Notes: generated by a model from the sequence alone, not told the origin. Counted from the stretch's first letter, positions 33,161 through 44,183 are shown. The stretch: DNA of 64,000 nt from Fervidobacterium pennivorans (GCF_001644665.1 NZ_CP011393.1:310001-374000); one strand, 5' to 3'. Numbers and translations: made by a program.

Positions 33161-33183
33161 TTTCTCACCCCGTTTCTCAGAAA

Positions 33184-33260
33184 GATGTTGTTAACTGAGA
33201 GTATTGAAAATTTCCAAAATCCGCATTATCCTCTAAGAAGCGTGCACCTCTCCATCAAAC
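33184..33260 (+). repeat. Solitary left end of the zinc-ribbon IS
   Basis: GATGTTGTTAACTGAGAGTA, then TTGAAAATTTCCAAAATCCG and CATTATCCTCT match the left end of the ISs at 17932 and 38138 for about 65 bases. No transposase or right end follows within a kilobase. Confidence 0.7.
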
Positions 33261-34057
33261 TTTTGTTTCCGTTAATTAAAACCATTGCAAAATCTTTAAA
33301 GGTGCTATTCCCTAGGAGAGGCCAATTATAACGCAACGCAACCGTGAATAAGTTCTAGGATTTGCAAGAGAAAAAGCCATCCACTGAATATAACTTTATT
33401 AGAAGTTTGTGAAGGTGGTTAACGGGGCTTAAGTAATCACCGGTAGCTCCTCCAAGCCTATAAGCACATTCCTTCGATTCTCCATTCCAAAAGTCTTAGG
33501 ATTTTTTCTTCCCATTACGAATGCTTGGTTTTCAAATAATCGCTAAAACTCTTTATTACTCAGAGAATTACAGAAACTCAAATAAGCGCCGAAGATGATC
33601 AAGAACCTGCTAATTCACGCATGTAGCTTTTGAGTACTATGGAGAGTTTGTAACAAAACGTCAATAAGATTAGGTGCGTTATCTTTGTTCAGGAGTTCAT
33701 AGCCATTTCACGAGTCCTGTTAAGATCTTTTCCGTTCCTTCACAGCAGAATTACTTTTACATTTTTTACATTCTTTCTTCCAAACTCACGTTGCTTTAAA
33801 TGTCTGTTCTAAACAAACGAATTTTTGTGTGCCAGGAGAATTAGATACATGCTTTTCAATCTCAAGGTAAAAAAGAAAGTTACCTTTATGTTACCATATG
33901 TGATGTTAATAAAAAATCGCATTTTTGTAAATTTTTTCTGCAATAAGCTGGACGATAAACCTAAAGGTGAGACTTTAGAATCACCATAATGTTTCTTGTC
34001 CAGGTTAGTTGCAATTCTTATTCGTTGCAGAAGGATTTACATATAGACGGCAAACTC
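33261..34057. other. Decayed non-coding stretch
   Basis: About 800 bases without a readable gene on either strand. A weak nested hairpin at 33947-34007 (CTGGAC...GTCCAG around GGTGA...TCACC) is the only structure noticed. Probably the remains of whatever the solitary IS end and the sigma-like copy 4 once flanked. Confidence 0.5.
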
Positions 34058-34336
34058 TAAGGGGGTCAGCAAAGCATTCCGTATTTGTGTGAAAACCTCG
34101 AGCAAACCATTTGATATATCCTTATGGTGGGAGTGCAAGAATCCGACGGAAGCGGAGACGAGGCAGAATTTCTGAATTGGTACATGAGCAACAAAGTTGT
34201 GTCAATCATAACGTACAGCAAAATGCCACCAAAGTGCACGCATCTGCCATTCACACCCATCCGCTTTGATTACGTTTCACTTGATGAAATGGCTGAAGTT
34301 AATGAATTATTTTATTCCGATGGAGAGAACGATTGA
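34058..34336 (+). pseudogene. Sigma-region-2-like gene, copy 4 (decayed)
   Basis: Reads ENLEQTI, then an in-frame TGA where the other copies have Trp, then YILMVGVQESDGSGDEAEFL and KMPPKCTHLPFTPIRFDYVS to NELFYSDGEND and a stop at 34336. The front is frameshifted or missing. This is the most diverged copy; changes such as Tyr-Gly to Tyr-Ser suggest older decay. No ATPase gene accompanies it. Confidence 0.8.
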
Positions 34337-34349
34337 GGAATTGAAAAAA

Positions 34350-34367
34350 GCCAGGCGGGTGCCTGGC
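34350..34367 (+). terminator. Intrinsic terminator after sigma-like copy 4
   Basis: Perfect 7-base stem GCCAGGC-GGGT-GCCTGGC preceded by an A-run, 13 bases after the stop. Nearly the same stem as at 26202. Confidence 0.65.
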
Positions 34368-34442
34368 TTCTATTGTAGGCCTTTCGATAGCTTTGTTTAT
34401 ATTAACCTACACGCTCGTTCAATCAATTTAACAGCACGGCAA

Positions 34443-35864
34443 TTAACCTATCATTTTTCTTTCTTTGACAAGCATCTTCGAAAAGCGCAGAGCATTCGAC
34501 AGATATTTTCGCTGTAGAAATAACATAATTAATAGGATAACTAATTGTGAAATGTAGAGTAATGAATTGACTTTTAGAGTAAGCAGAAGAATAGCCTGAA
34601 TAACTATTAAGATTGTTGAAAACACAACGTGCTTTGTATCCAGTTCAACTTGTGTCAATTTTCTTGTATGGAAAATTCTCGCAGTCCACATCGTCAAGTA
34701 CGCAACAAATGACGACAAACTTGCTGCTTGTATTCCAATCGTTTTTATCAGTAATAAAAGCACCGCAATGTTCATTCCAGCAGCCAGAACCGAGGTATTG
34801 AATGCCCCAAATGTTTTCTTTGATGCAGTATAGTTTACGCCATAAAAGCTTGCAAATGAATGGTAAACACTTGCAAGTATCAGCATAGGAGTATACTTCC
34901 AGCTCTCACTAAAGCTTTCTCCCACATAGAATTGCATAAACGGTTTTATTATAAGGAGCAAGGCTGAGGCAAGTAAGAACATTAGACTTGAGAAAGTACG
35001 AAAAGTGTTCTTGAAAAATTGACTATAGCCTTCTTTTCCAAACTCCTCCATAGCAGATAGCTGCCATGCTTCAAAAAATATACCTGTGACGAGTGTTAGC
35101 AAAGCTGGAAACCTTGCCGCAACGGAGTATATGCCAGTAGCTTCGTACCCAAGAAAATAGCTCAGAAAATAACGGTCGGACGCCGTAACTATCCACCACA
35201 TAATCCCATTGGGAATAAGAGGGATCGAGTAAGACAACATGTTTTTCAGCAGTTTGAAGTCAATTCTAAGTTCTAAATACCTCCATAGAGAAGCTGCGTA
35301 AAAAAGAAATACTATACAGAAAGTTTGGGCAAAAACAGTGGATAGCAGATATGCTTTGACCCCAAGCTTAAGCCCCACCAAAAGCACCGTGTTTGAAAGC
35401 GCAAAAACCACTGAAAAGATTATATCGCTTACTGCATACAGCTTGACCAACCCGAGCCCGCGAACAAACTGTTTTATCGCACCGTTTAATAGCCCAACTA
35501 GGTACATGCCATAGAAGTAGTATTTATACTCTCTGAAAATTCCTATTATACTCAAAAGTGGATAAAGTGCTAATGCGAAGAGGAAAGAAAGGAAGGAAAA
35601 CACTACTAAATTTGACAAAACATTCCTAGCATGAGTTTCATCTCGGAAATCAACAGCAAACCTGAAAACTGCTTCAATCAGTTGTAGCGATAATATTGGC
35701 CTCAGCAAGGAAATCGTGGTATTTATGATATCCAACTTTCCATAGTCTGATGGCAGCATGTATCTTGTGAAAACAGGAAGCAACAAGAATGTAATACTTT
35801 TGGAACCTATATTCCCTAAGGCAAAAATGACGGTATTAAAAGCCAGTTTTTTGTATTGATTCAA
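34443..35864 (-). CDS. Wzx-type polysaccharide flippase, 3
   Basis: 473 residues with about 14 hydrophobic helices. It opens YKKLAFNTVIFALGNIGSKS with ITFLLLPVFTRYMLPSDYGK, the standard Wzx/MOP N-terminal pattern, and later MWWIVTASDRYFLSYFLGYE. It is only distantly like the flippases at 15201 and 20429, so it came from a different module. It probably flips a lipid-linked repeat unit. It is the gene nearest the accessory island on this side and sits 8 bases after the decayed pyruvyltransferase frame. Confidence 0.88.
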   Translation of the reverse strand: MNQYKKLAFNTVIFALGNIGSKSITFLLLPVFTRYMLPSDYGKLDIINTTISLLRPILSLQLIEAVFRFAVDFRDETHARNVLSNLVVFSFLSFLFALALYPLLSIIGIFREYKYYFYGMYLVGLLNGAIKQFVRGLGLVKLYAVSDIIFSVVFALSNTVLLVGLKLGVKAYLLSTVFAQTFCIVFLFYAASLWRYLELRIDFKLLKNMLSYSIPLIPNGIMWWIVTASDRYFLSYFLGYEATGIYSVAARFPALLTLVTGIFFEAWQLSAMEEFGKEGYSQFFKNTFRTFSSLMFLLASALLLIIKPFMQFYVGESFSESWKYTPMLILASVYHSFASFYGVNYTASKKTFGAFNTSVLAAGMNIAVLLLLIKTIGIQAASLSSFVAYLTMWTARIFHTRKLTQVELDTKHVVFSTILIVIQAILLLTLKVNSLLYISQLVILLIMLFLQRKYLSNALRFSKMLVKERKMIG

Positions 35865-35871
35865 GACACTT

Positions 35872-38115
35872 TCACCTCTTTAACAATCTTCGTACTACAC
35901 GTTTTGCAAAACTCAACCCTTTTCTAATAACCCCCCTGAGTCCTTTAGGTGGTTTTATGTACTTCCTTTCTATGTATTTCCAGCTCTTGTTAGGATATTC
36001 TTTCAGTGTTTTCTCCCGTTCCTCTGGCATTTCCATGTAACCAGAGTAAATCCTAGGATTACTTTTCGTAGCCGTTTCAAACGGCACTGTTCACAAGTAC
36101 TACTGAGACACCTCATTCATCTTTGTACTTTTCTGGTACACCCCAAAAGTCTCCAAGTGTTATATCCCCCTGTCTTGGCAATGTATTAAACGGACGCTCT
36201 TAGCAGGTTGAACGTAAGTAAAGCTTTCTTGAAAAACCATAATAAAATCCATTCTTAGAATGATATTCTAACACCCACGATCCATCGCTTTTGACTATCT
36301 TAAATGAAGATCTGCTCCACCCTTTATCTTTGCTTCTAAAATTGATTTCAAGAATCTTTTGACGATCGAAACTCTCGTCCAAGTATTTCCTAAACAAGAA
36401 CGACGAGCTTACACCAAAGCAAACAAGATCAACGGGAGTTACCTTCTTCATTGCCTCAAGAGATAGTTTTTTGCTGTGTATGTTCTTTAGCCCAGCGATC
36501 TGGCAGGGAGCACGAACAAACAGCACATTACGACCTTGTTTTGCATAGTTGACAACTCTTTCATAAGACCTTCCAACATTACTCTGTAAATATTTAGAGC
36601 TTAGAGTCTTTCTGATATCATCAGTGGCTTCTATCTCTTCGTGTACCGGGAGCCAGTCTTTATCCCAACCAACTACAATTACAACGCCACCTTTTTCTAC
36701 TGTTGCTTTTGCCAATTCTAAGTAGATTCCACCAGATGCGGATGATTACCTTGTTGGTTCGTCCAGCGACCACGCGGCATATGCTTTCGGCCTTTCCAAA
36801 TTCTCGTTCTTCGGGAAATTAGGAGCAGGACAAACATCTACACACAAGCCGTATTTTGTGCACAAGTTGGCATTTACTCTTTCAGAATAGAGTCCTTCCT
36901 CGTCAAGAACCATTTCTATCGCATTTTGAGGACAAATGTTGTAACATGCAAAACAACCGTAGCGATCGTGCACTGCTGAGACATTCTCGTGTTTTCTTGG
37001 ACTTTCCTTCTCTTTTAGTGCCTCCGAAATGGCATCTAACATCCACTCAGCTGACTCTTGCTTCAACTTCTCAAGTTTTTCATAAACTTGCTCGCAGTCT
37101 ATGTTTTCATCCAATGCTCGTTTCAAAATCTCTTCTGGGTCAGTAAAGGCTCTGTCTTGAAGTCCGAGTTTTGAGAGGATGTCTACTATTCTGTCGTTTT
37201 GTCTGATATTATCTTTTCTGTCCCAAAGAATTGCGTAAAATGGCTTACGGAATATGATAGAAAAAACCACGCCATGAAATGAGGATTTAATCACAAATTT
37301 TGAGTTCTGTACTAACCACAAAGATTCCCCAGGTCCGTACTTGTAGAAATTTAGCAAGAGATTTCTGTGCTTATCCTTTTTAAGAAGAACTTGAGGATCA
37401 TGGTTAACATACTTAATCTTGCACCTTTTAGCTGTCTCTTCAACGACTGGAACAATTTCTTTGCCCGGTATATATCGTACACAAAGATGAACTGCTCATG
37501 GATATTCTCTGCAGGACGTTTAGCGTAATTTAACCAGTCTTTAGAGGACAGAAGAAGCGTTGGTTCCAACACAACAGGCAGTTTATAACCAAGTGCTTTG
37601 AGCAGTTCCTTTGCGCTTACTTCCTCCCTAACCGAGATTCTAAAACTTGATAAGTATTTCTTATATGGACCTATTCGATCGTTTGGAATCTCCGAAGCTA
37701 CGCTCGATGTGTATGAAATCTTTGAACCTTGCTTTACAAAGCCGAGAAAGTAGACTTTCAATAACTGTGTATCATGAAAATTTTCTCGAATGAACAGTAG
37801 GTTTCTTCGCTAAAATGATGTATCCATTTCTAAATTCTGTAAAAGCCTTTTCTTGTTCTCGGTTCAGTGCACTTACTTGCCCCTTCGAGAGCAACCTGAG
37901 CAACCTGACATATATGCTTTGACGAAGATAACCTTTTTTCAAAACTTTCACAACTCTTGCTAGAAAAGGTGGTCGTTGCCCCAAGGGATTGTAGTCGAGT
38001 ATTTGGGAATCGTGTCCATGTTTCCTAAGAAATGCTTGAAGAGCCAGACCCTGAAGAAAGCGCCATGATTATAATTGTACTTTCTACCTAAAAGTGTTAT
38101 AATCAGAAAATTCAT
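35872..38115 (-). pseudogene. Polysaccharide pyruvyltransferase fused to ferredoxin/FrhB-type domain, multiply frameshifted
   Basis: Starts at ATG 38115 (GGAGGGATTCT before it). Pieces in different frames give, in order: LQGLALQAFLRKHGHDSQIL and a VLEPTLLLSSKDW stretch, then GPGESLWLVQNSKFVIKSSF (pyruvyltransferase domain); CFACYNICPQNAIEM and CTKYGLCVDVCPAP (two 4Fe-4S sites); then APCQIAGLKNIHSKKL and GDITLGDFWGVPEKY (FrhB-like domain). The restored protein would be about 745 residues, the right size for this known fusion type. At least five frame changes are needed, one of them a missing T at the run 38057-38059. The IS at 38138 sits directly upstream of the ribosome site. Confidence 0.85.
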
Positions 38116-38137
38116 AGAATCCCTCCAACGTTTTCGA

Positions 38138-39173
38138 GATGCTGTTAACTAAAAGTACTGAAAATTTCAAAAAAAAAAAACGCATTATCCTTTAAAAGGG
38201 GGCCCCCCTCAATAATCTTCAAAAGGAGGTATCCCATCATGCAAGACCAAAAACCTTCCTGCCCTAAGTGCGGTTCTCCCAACATCTACAAAAACGGTCA
38301 TGATAAGTACCACAATCAACAGTATTTCTGCAAAGACTGCAAACACTCATTCAAACTTACTTACTGCGAAAAGCACAAACTCTTCCCTTTCCCTTATCCT
38401 AAATGCCCTAAGTGCGGTAAGTCCATGGAAGTCTACAAAATTCGTCACGCCTTCGTCGTCTTCCGTTGTAAACCTTGCCATACCAAAGATAGACTTCCCC
38501 TTAACTTACCTCAGCCTGTTCTTCTTGCCTTTGATTCCTTCAAATTCTTCCGCTTCCCTATCTTCATCGTCGTCAAGGCTTTCGTGTTGTACAACAGATA
38601 CCATCTTTCTTTCCGTGCCCTCAGAGACTCACTCAATATCAAAGTATCTCATGTCGCTATTTTGGATCCTTAAGTTATCCTCTTTCTTTTCCATCCTCGT
38701 TCCTGAGAACGTCTTCAAAGTTCATGGTGATGAAACTGTCGTTTTGTTTAAATCCAAAAAGTACTACGTTTGGTTCTTAGTTGAGCACAATTCGAATCTT
38801 ATTGTTGCTTGGCATGTATCCAAATATCGCGATATGGGTCAGGTGAAGATATTGTTAGAGAAGTTCTTTGGTAACAACGAAAGAGAAATCGAACTAATCA
38901 CTGATGGACTTGGTGCATATGGTGCAGTGAAGATACTATACAAGAATATCAATCATATTGTTGTGAGACTTGGGCAAAACAATCAATGTGAATCGAAGTT
39001 TTCGTTATTCCAAGACTTTGTACGAGCCAAGCGTGGATTTAAGAATATTGAGAATCTTCCAATGTACGTAAATAGCTTTTGTGTAGTGAGAAATCTCTTG
39101 AAACTGAACGACAACGATATTGCGCGTGTTATCTGTGTTCTATTGTCTTCCATCACTACAAGTTAACAGCATC
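38138..39173 (+). mobile_element. Zinc-ribbon IS, diverged copy with broken transposase
   Basis: 1036 bp, ends GATGCTGTTAACTAAAAGTA and (inward) GATGCTGTTAACTTGTAGTG, sharing 13 terminal bases exactly. A related but distinct member of the same group as 17932. Left flank is the 5' end of the pyruvyltransferase pseudogene; right flank leads after 7 bases into the 340-bp derivative at 39181. Confidence 0.86.
38239..39166 (+). pseudogene. Transposase of the diverged IS, frameshifted
   Basis: The first frame (MQDQKPSCPKCGSPNIYKNG, ribbons and HTH) ends at 38673 just after SHVAI. A 5-base deletion there, compared with a restored VAIYKWILKL reading, moves the rest to another frame. That frame holds FKVHGDETVVLF, LITDGLGAYGAVK and NNQCESKFS, i.e. 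all three catalytic acids. Without frameshifting it makes no active enzyme. Ribosome site AAAGGAGGT precedes the start. Confidence 0.82.
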
Positions 39174-39180
39174 TTCCATG

Positions 39181-39520
39181 GATAATGTTAACTAAAAGTA
39201 TTGAAACTTTCCAAAAACCGCATTATCCTTTAAAGAGGGGACACCCCTCAACCAACTCTTGACAAAAGCAGGTCCCCCAAGATGAATAACTCAATGCTTT
39301 CTTGGCCAAGCAGTATCATTTGGTAAAAACATGTGTGAATCCAAGTTTTCATTGCTGAAAGACTTTTTCCGACTCAAGCGAGGACTGAAGAATAAGAAGA
39401 ATTTAGCGAGACATATTCGAGGTTTTTGTGTAGTGAAGAATCTTTGGAAAACGCACAATGGTAATATCAATCTCATTCTTTCACACTTACACTCTTTCAT
39501 CACTATAAGTTAACACTATC
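39181..39520 (+). mobile_element. 340-bp non-autonomous derivative, copy B
   Basis: Same length and same internal deletion joint as 13080-13419, with no difference found on reading through. Flanking bases are TTCCATG on the left and ATTCCATG on the right, a probable 7-8 base target duplication. It sits 7 bases from the diverged IS and interrupts a decayed glycan gene. Confidence 0.88.
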
Positions 39521-40080
39521 ATTCCATGGCGTTCTCTTATTGCTTTTCTAACACCAGGATCCATTGCTTTCAGAACTTCTCTCATCTGCTCCCATCAGCA
39601 ACAGTTCAATCTTTTTATCCAGCAATTTGTAGACTTTCTTCAGGAAATCCATCCTAACAGGCAAGACCCCGTAAAATTTCGTTGTATAAGGTCCTACCAG
39701 GTTTGAAAAGGAATGCCGAATAATTTTGTGCAAGATGTTAGGGATAGCCTGTTCGTAGCACTATTGTAAACGTCTGTGCGGCTGTCAATAAAAAGCTTCA
39801 CATTGGGTGTTTTTTCACATACCTCACAATATCTCAAAATTATTCTGATATACACACCCGTCCGTTGCATTCACACATAGCTATAAGTGCGTGATTTTCG
39901 CAGCTATCATCGACTTTCGGATAGCTATTTCTCGAGACTGAAGAAATTCTCTTGTTAGTTTTCAAATAACTGCAAACAGAAATATGGCTTATACCTGGCA
40001 TGTTTCTAAGCCGCGTGATACAACACAATAAACATTTCTCAGCGCTTATAGTACAATTAACAAGAACTTCAAAGGTTACA
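39521..40080 (-). pseudogene. Unidentified decayed gene, probably of the polysaccharide module
   Basis: Minus-strand fragments in different frames read VKLFIDSRTDVYNSATNRLS, then FYGVLPVRMDFLKKVYKLLD and EVLKAMDPGVRKAIRERHGM, the last broken by the 340-bp element. The order and strand fit one gene of the glycan locus, but I do not recognise the family. No intact frame is present. Confidence 0.45.
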
Positions 40081-41235
40081 TCATACGTTGTACTGTTCTT
40101 TAGCTTGTATCCCACTATATAAGCCGGCCATTGTCCATAACATAAAGCATCTCGTGTCTGGACCAAAGGGAGAAAGTTCCTCAAATACCCCAACTACCCA
40201 CATGAATAGTCCTAGTATAACGATCAGTTTTTCGATCTTCTCAGATTGGTCTAGAACAGTTCTTTTTAGACGTTTCAGAAATGGATAAGTCGAGAGCATA
40301 AAAACAGGAATAGAACCAAGTATTCCGTAGCTGGCTAGACTGACTAGAGGGAAAGAGTCTATGGAGAATCCGCCATGTCCTACGAGTGGAGCTAGTGGAA
40401 AGATGTTCTTAGACATTTTAATCTGCGAAATCCTTCCGGAAGCGATTTCATCTAAATCTGCGTTGTAACGATTAATAAGTATTATTCGGTTTATTACCAG
40501 GTCATATAAGTAGCTATTCGTGAAAACTAGGAAAACAGTAGCGAAGATGACAGCGGCATAAACAAACTTCTTTCTGTCTCCTTTTACCCCCACAAATGAG
40601 TAATAAAGGATAGAGACAAATAAACCCGTGATAGATGAGCGAGCTTTCATCATAAAAACTAAAACTATCAGAAATGTCATCACTGCCGTTTTGAGTATTT
40701 TGCTTCGGAACAAGTCAAAGATAATTATCAATAAGGCTCCAACAACGATTATTGGTGCTGCCGAGTTCTTTGCCCCGTATAGGTAGTAAGCGCTGTTTAG
40801 CCAATCCCTTCCATGAAAAGCGTTAATATAGATAAAAACTGATAGCAAAATGACAGAAGCAACGTAATATTTCGCGGCTCTCTGAAATATGGAAATTCTG
40901 CTGACTTTCCCCACGTTATATGCTACCATATAGACGTAGGCACTTAAATGTATTGGTATCACCAAATTCGAGGACAAATACTCCTTGCCGGTAGTGATTT
41001 GTGCAATCAACAAAAACAAGTCAAATAAAAAAAGCACAGCAAAAAACTTGATATCTAGGTCTAAATTTCGTCGCTTGACGAATACTGTTAATAATAGCAG
41101 GAACCATATGATATGTGGCATAGCTTCAAATGCAACATTATTCCACATAACTTTAGCTTGAGATATAACGGTGAAAAAAACTCCTAGTCCTGTCAGCATT
41201 TCCACATCAACTTTCGTAGCATTTCGTTCTGCCAT
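40081..41235 (-). CDS. Wzy-like polysaccharide polymerase/ligase, 1
   Basis: About 384 residues, nearly all hydrophobic, with 10-11 predicted membrane helices and a periplasmic loop of ~40 residues around NRYNADLDEIASGRISQIKM. The APLVGHGGFSIDSFPLVSLA stretch (Gly-His-Gly plus following Asp) resembles the periplasmic loop of O-antigen polymerases. Low sequence conservation is normal for Wzy, so the call rests on topology and context. It would join repeat units on the outer face of the membrane. ATG 41235 is preferred over 41241 because AAGGGGTA is nearly adjacent to the latter. Confidence 0.75.
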   Translation of the reverse strand: MAERNATKVDVEMLTGLGVFFTVISQAKVMWNNVAFEAMPHIIWFLLLLTVFVKRRNLDLDIKFFAVLFLFDLFLLIAQITTGKEYLSSNLVIPIHLSAYVYMVAYNVGKVSRISIFQRAAKYYVASVILLSVFIYINAFHGRDWLNSAYYLYGAKNSAAPIIVVGALLIIIFDLFRSKILKTAVMTFLIVLVFMMKARSSITGLFVSILYYSFVGVKGDRKKFVYAAVIFATVFLVFTNSYLYDLVINRIILINRYNADLDEIASGRISQIKMSKNIFPLAPLVGHGGFSIDSFPLVSLASYGILGSIPVFMLSTYPFLKRLKRTVLDQSEKIEKLIVILGLFMWVVGVFEELSPFGPDTRCFMLWTMAGLYSGIQAKEQYNV

Positions 41236-41241
41236 AAACAT

Positions 41242-41886
41242 TACCCCTTTAAGATTCTGTTCTGCCTTCTTTGCGATGAGTTAAAATTCAGCGAAAAATG
41301 CCATTACATCTAATTTTTATTAGCCCGTGGTACTCCTTAGAATATATTAAGCTACATTTCAAAAACTCTTCGATTCGTATGGTTTTTGAACTTCTGTAAG
41401 TTTATCTCAAAAATTATTTGTGCCTAAGTCAAACTGATAAGATAGTTTCCCGTCTTCTGGTTATCTACACTTCGATTTGTACGTTTAGTACAAGGTTCCT
41501 ACGCTGGCTCTCCTATAAAGCTTGATATGTTGAATAGGAATAGAACGCCATTACAATTTCCTTTCATCCTGGTTTACAAACTAATTAAGGAATTCATTGC
41601 CTGCCTCAGGCTAAGATTAGTTCCTTAGACTCTAAGTTCTTGCCAACACATAGGACCAGTTCTGCCGGCTTTCGGGTATCAATCTTGAAAAGGTCAAGTG
41701 CATAAGAAAACGGTAGTGCCCGCGGTACAGAAGGTATTAAGAACATTGTATACAATGCTGGAAAAGAAGAATCGATACCGACTATACGCTTTCGCGTTCC
41801 AGAAAAATGTAGTTTTGCGTGGTTGAGTCTTGATTTCATACACGTTTGTTTTAATTTGCACGCCTTGTAGTTTTTGAAAAAACTTT
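41242..41886 (-). pseudogene. Decayed gene between polymerase and glycosyltransferase
   Basis: Only 41606-41906 is protein-like: one frame reads GIDSSFPALYTMFLIPSVPR then ALDLFKIDTRKPAELVLCVG, and another supplies the preceding VYEIKTQPRKTTFF. A frame change links them. Not recognised. 41242-41605 shows nothing readable. Confidence 0.4.
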
Positions 41887-42999
41887 CTAGCGTTTTGAGA
41901 TTTCATTAAAGAAATCGTAAATTTCGTTTACAATACTTCTCCAGAGATAGTTTTCTCTGACGTATTGTCTTGCCAACTTCGATCGTTTCTCCTGTTCCTG
42001 AGGGTTGTTAAAGATGTAGAGGATTATTTTGGCAATGCTTTCTGGATGAATATCATCCACTACAAACGCAATATCATCAAATCTTGGATCCTCAATAACT
42101 CTTGTTGACAGAACTGGTATTCCACTATACAAATACTGTATCAACTTTGAAGGAAAAGCGAATTTGTTCACAAAATGGCGCGTATCTCTCAAGTTAAGCA
42201 GTAAATCAGCACTCAGTATTATTTCATCAACTTTTTCTTTGGGCAATAACCCCATGTAAAGAATTCTAGGATCATTTTTTGAGCATTCTATCACATAATC
42301 TCTTAGTGGTCCATCCCCACATATCGTTAATGTGATGTTTCTTTTGTCTAAATATCGCATAGAACCTAACATTTCCTTTATCCCATTGTATTTTATCAGA
42401 GTTCCGGCGTAGACAATTCTGAAGGTTCCATGATCGTTTCTCTTGTACTCAACGCACTTGTGATTGCTACTACTTATACCTACTCTGGTAAGCAAGTAGG
42501 GGATTCTAAGCCTCAATTCCTTATATGCTTCTTCTCTAAACAACAGTACTCCATCAATTTTGTTTAGTTTTCTCATTCCGAGCCTGAAATAAAAATCGAC
42601 AGCTATTCTTCGAAGCAATCTCTTGTGTTCAATGGCTGCTTTATGTGTATCAAACACATAAGAAAACAGCTTTGCTTTGAACTTCCTGCTTATAGCTTTT
42701 AAAATATTTAGTGTAAGGTAATCGTATCCGAAAAACATTATAATGCTTTGCCCGTCATTCAGTAATCTGTTGTTAACTATTATCTCTTCTATTGTACGTT
42801 TAGTTGCTCGTACCCGGCCTAAGGGGTACAGAGACAAGTTACCTATGCTTTGCTTTTCCGTTACCTGAAAAGATAATATTGTTACTTTAGCTAAAGCAGA
42901 GAGTTCCATTGAAAGTTCCAGCTCGAACAGTTCACTTGAAGTAGTCGCTTTATTAACATCAAGGCACTTGATGGATTTAGAAACAATTAGGATTTCCAC
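41887..42999 (-). CDS. GT4-like glycosyltransferase
   Basis: 370 residues from a GTG at 42999 (GGGGGAAG before it). N-terminal half is diverged (MEILIVSKSIKCLDVNKATT; IIMFFGYDYLTLNILKAI). The C-terminal half has FRIVYAGTLIKYNGIKEMLG, LTICGDGPLRDYVIECSKND, ILYMGLLPKEKVDEIILSAD and AFPSKLIQYLYSGIPVLSTR, a clear GT-B donor domain. The Glu of the usual ExxxxxxxE donor motif is not obvious (FPSKLIQYL), as in some GT4 branches. Isolated between two decayed stretches; probably still active. Confidence 0.82.
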   Translation of the reverse strand: MEILIVSKSIKCLDVNKATTSSELFELELSMELSALAKVTILSFQVTEKQSIGNLSLYPLGRVRATKRTIEEIIVNNRLLNDGQSIIMFFGYDYLTLNILKAISRKFKAKLFSYVFDTHKAAIEHKRLLRRIAVDFYFRLGMRKLNKIDGVLLFREEAYKELRLRIPYLLTRVGISSSNHKCVEYKRNDHGTFRIVYAGTLIKYNGIKEMLGSMRYLDKRNITLTICGDGPLRDYVIECSKNDPRILYMGLLPKEKVDEIILSADLLLNLRDTRHFVNKFAFPSKLIQYLYSGIPVLSTRVIEDPRFDDIAFVVDDIHPESIAKIILYIFNNPQEQEKRSKLARQYVRENYLWRSIVNEIYDFFNEISKR

Positions 43000-44183
43000 A
43001 GTACACTTCCCCCAATCATACCTTCATAATGGCTTTCAGTCTAAATACATAGGCGCGAGATTAAGTATGTGTAGGACCATATTTAAACACAATTTGGATC
43101 AAGGGAAACCATCTTTCATCATGTTCGCCAGGACAGTGTAGTGATAGATATAATCAACAGCTCAGACACCCCTGCTTCCTTGCATCTTAGAAATATCAAA
43201 AGACGTGCAACAAAACGGACAAGGTAAAGATCCTCCTTACAAAGTCACACTCAGAAAGGTTAACATCGCTACGCGCCCCAGAGGGACTGATGTGTCTACA
43301 TCTACAATTCACTTTTTGAGATTGGTGTTATCGTACGGTCGCATATGTTAGTCATGAATAATACTTTCATTCCAGTTCCACCTCTTAAGCTTTTTGTTGT
43401 TATCTATGCTTTTGCACATCAGGCATACTTATCTGCGAACCGTATTTATTATTAGGTTAAAAGCGTTAATATATTTTTGTACTAGCTCCTCTAAGTTGAT
43501 TTCTTTCTTAATGTACTCTATAGATCTTTCAACCATATCATCATACTCTTTGCTGTCCATTTGTAAAACTTCATTGAGCGCTTCGTACCAACTGGTAATT
43601 TTTCCATCATAACTGACACCTCCACTTTCTAGAAGTCCAGTAAATTCACTACAATCTCTTGTGTTTAGTAGAGGGTAGGTCATCCAACTGTTCCTGACAG
43701 TTTCTTTCATATTATTAATAAAAATTTTCCCTCTTTTGAAAGAAATCGCTTATAATAAATCAACGGAGGACCTTCGCTATTCACGATGTGAACTTGACCT
43801 ACGAAGTAACTGTCTCGCACAGTGTTTAGCTCGAATTATCAGGTCTAAGATTCTTAAAATTTGCTGAGGTTCAAACATCTTTTCCGGGTTGTGCATCGTT
43901 TCCTAACATCTTTTGTCTTCTCTCTGTGTTTGAATTCTACCCCATATCGAATTCAAGCTTCTGCCAGCAGTCCAGCGAACGGTTCCGGATCGTTTAAACT
44001 CAAGTTTTTGTTCAGAATTCTGAGCCTACTTTCTCTGAAATCGTATTGCCAAGTTCTTAACTTTCCTGAGTTGCTGCTAACATTCTCGACATCTTTAAAT
44101 CTTGAAGTTCTACCTAGTATTCATGAAAAAAAAAAAGTAAACAGGCAGATACAATCTTGAATAGTGTTCTTGAAACTTTCACT
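43000..44183 (-). pseudogene. Scrambled stretch with a partial glycosyltransferase copy
   Basis: 43344-43581 is a near copy of 46597-46834 (see repeat entries). In-frame with it, 43429-43710 encodes SYDGKITSWYEALNEVLQMD ... LVQKYINAFNLIINTVRR, the end of a GT4 protein with an unrelated front, so it is a fragment. 43711-44160 contains short minus-strand frames (RTWQYDFRESRLRILNKNLS) without a complete gene. 43000-43343 is not interpretable. Confidence 0.6.
43344..43581 (-). repeat. 238-bp direct repeat, copy 1
   Basis: Matches 46597-46834 with about three mismatches over 238 bases. It carries the last ~50 codons of one GT gene, the intergenic ribosome site and the first codons (MKVLFMTNI... 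begins) of the next, so an operon junction was copied. Confidence 0.85.
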
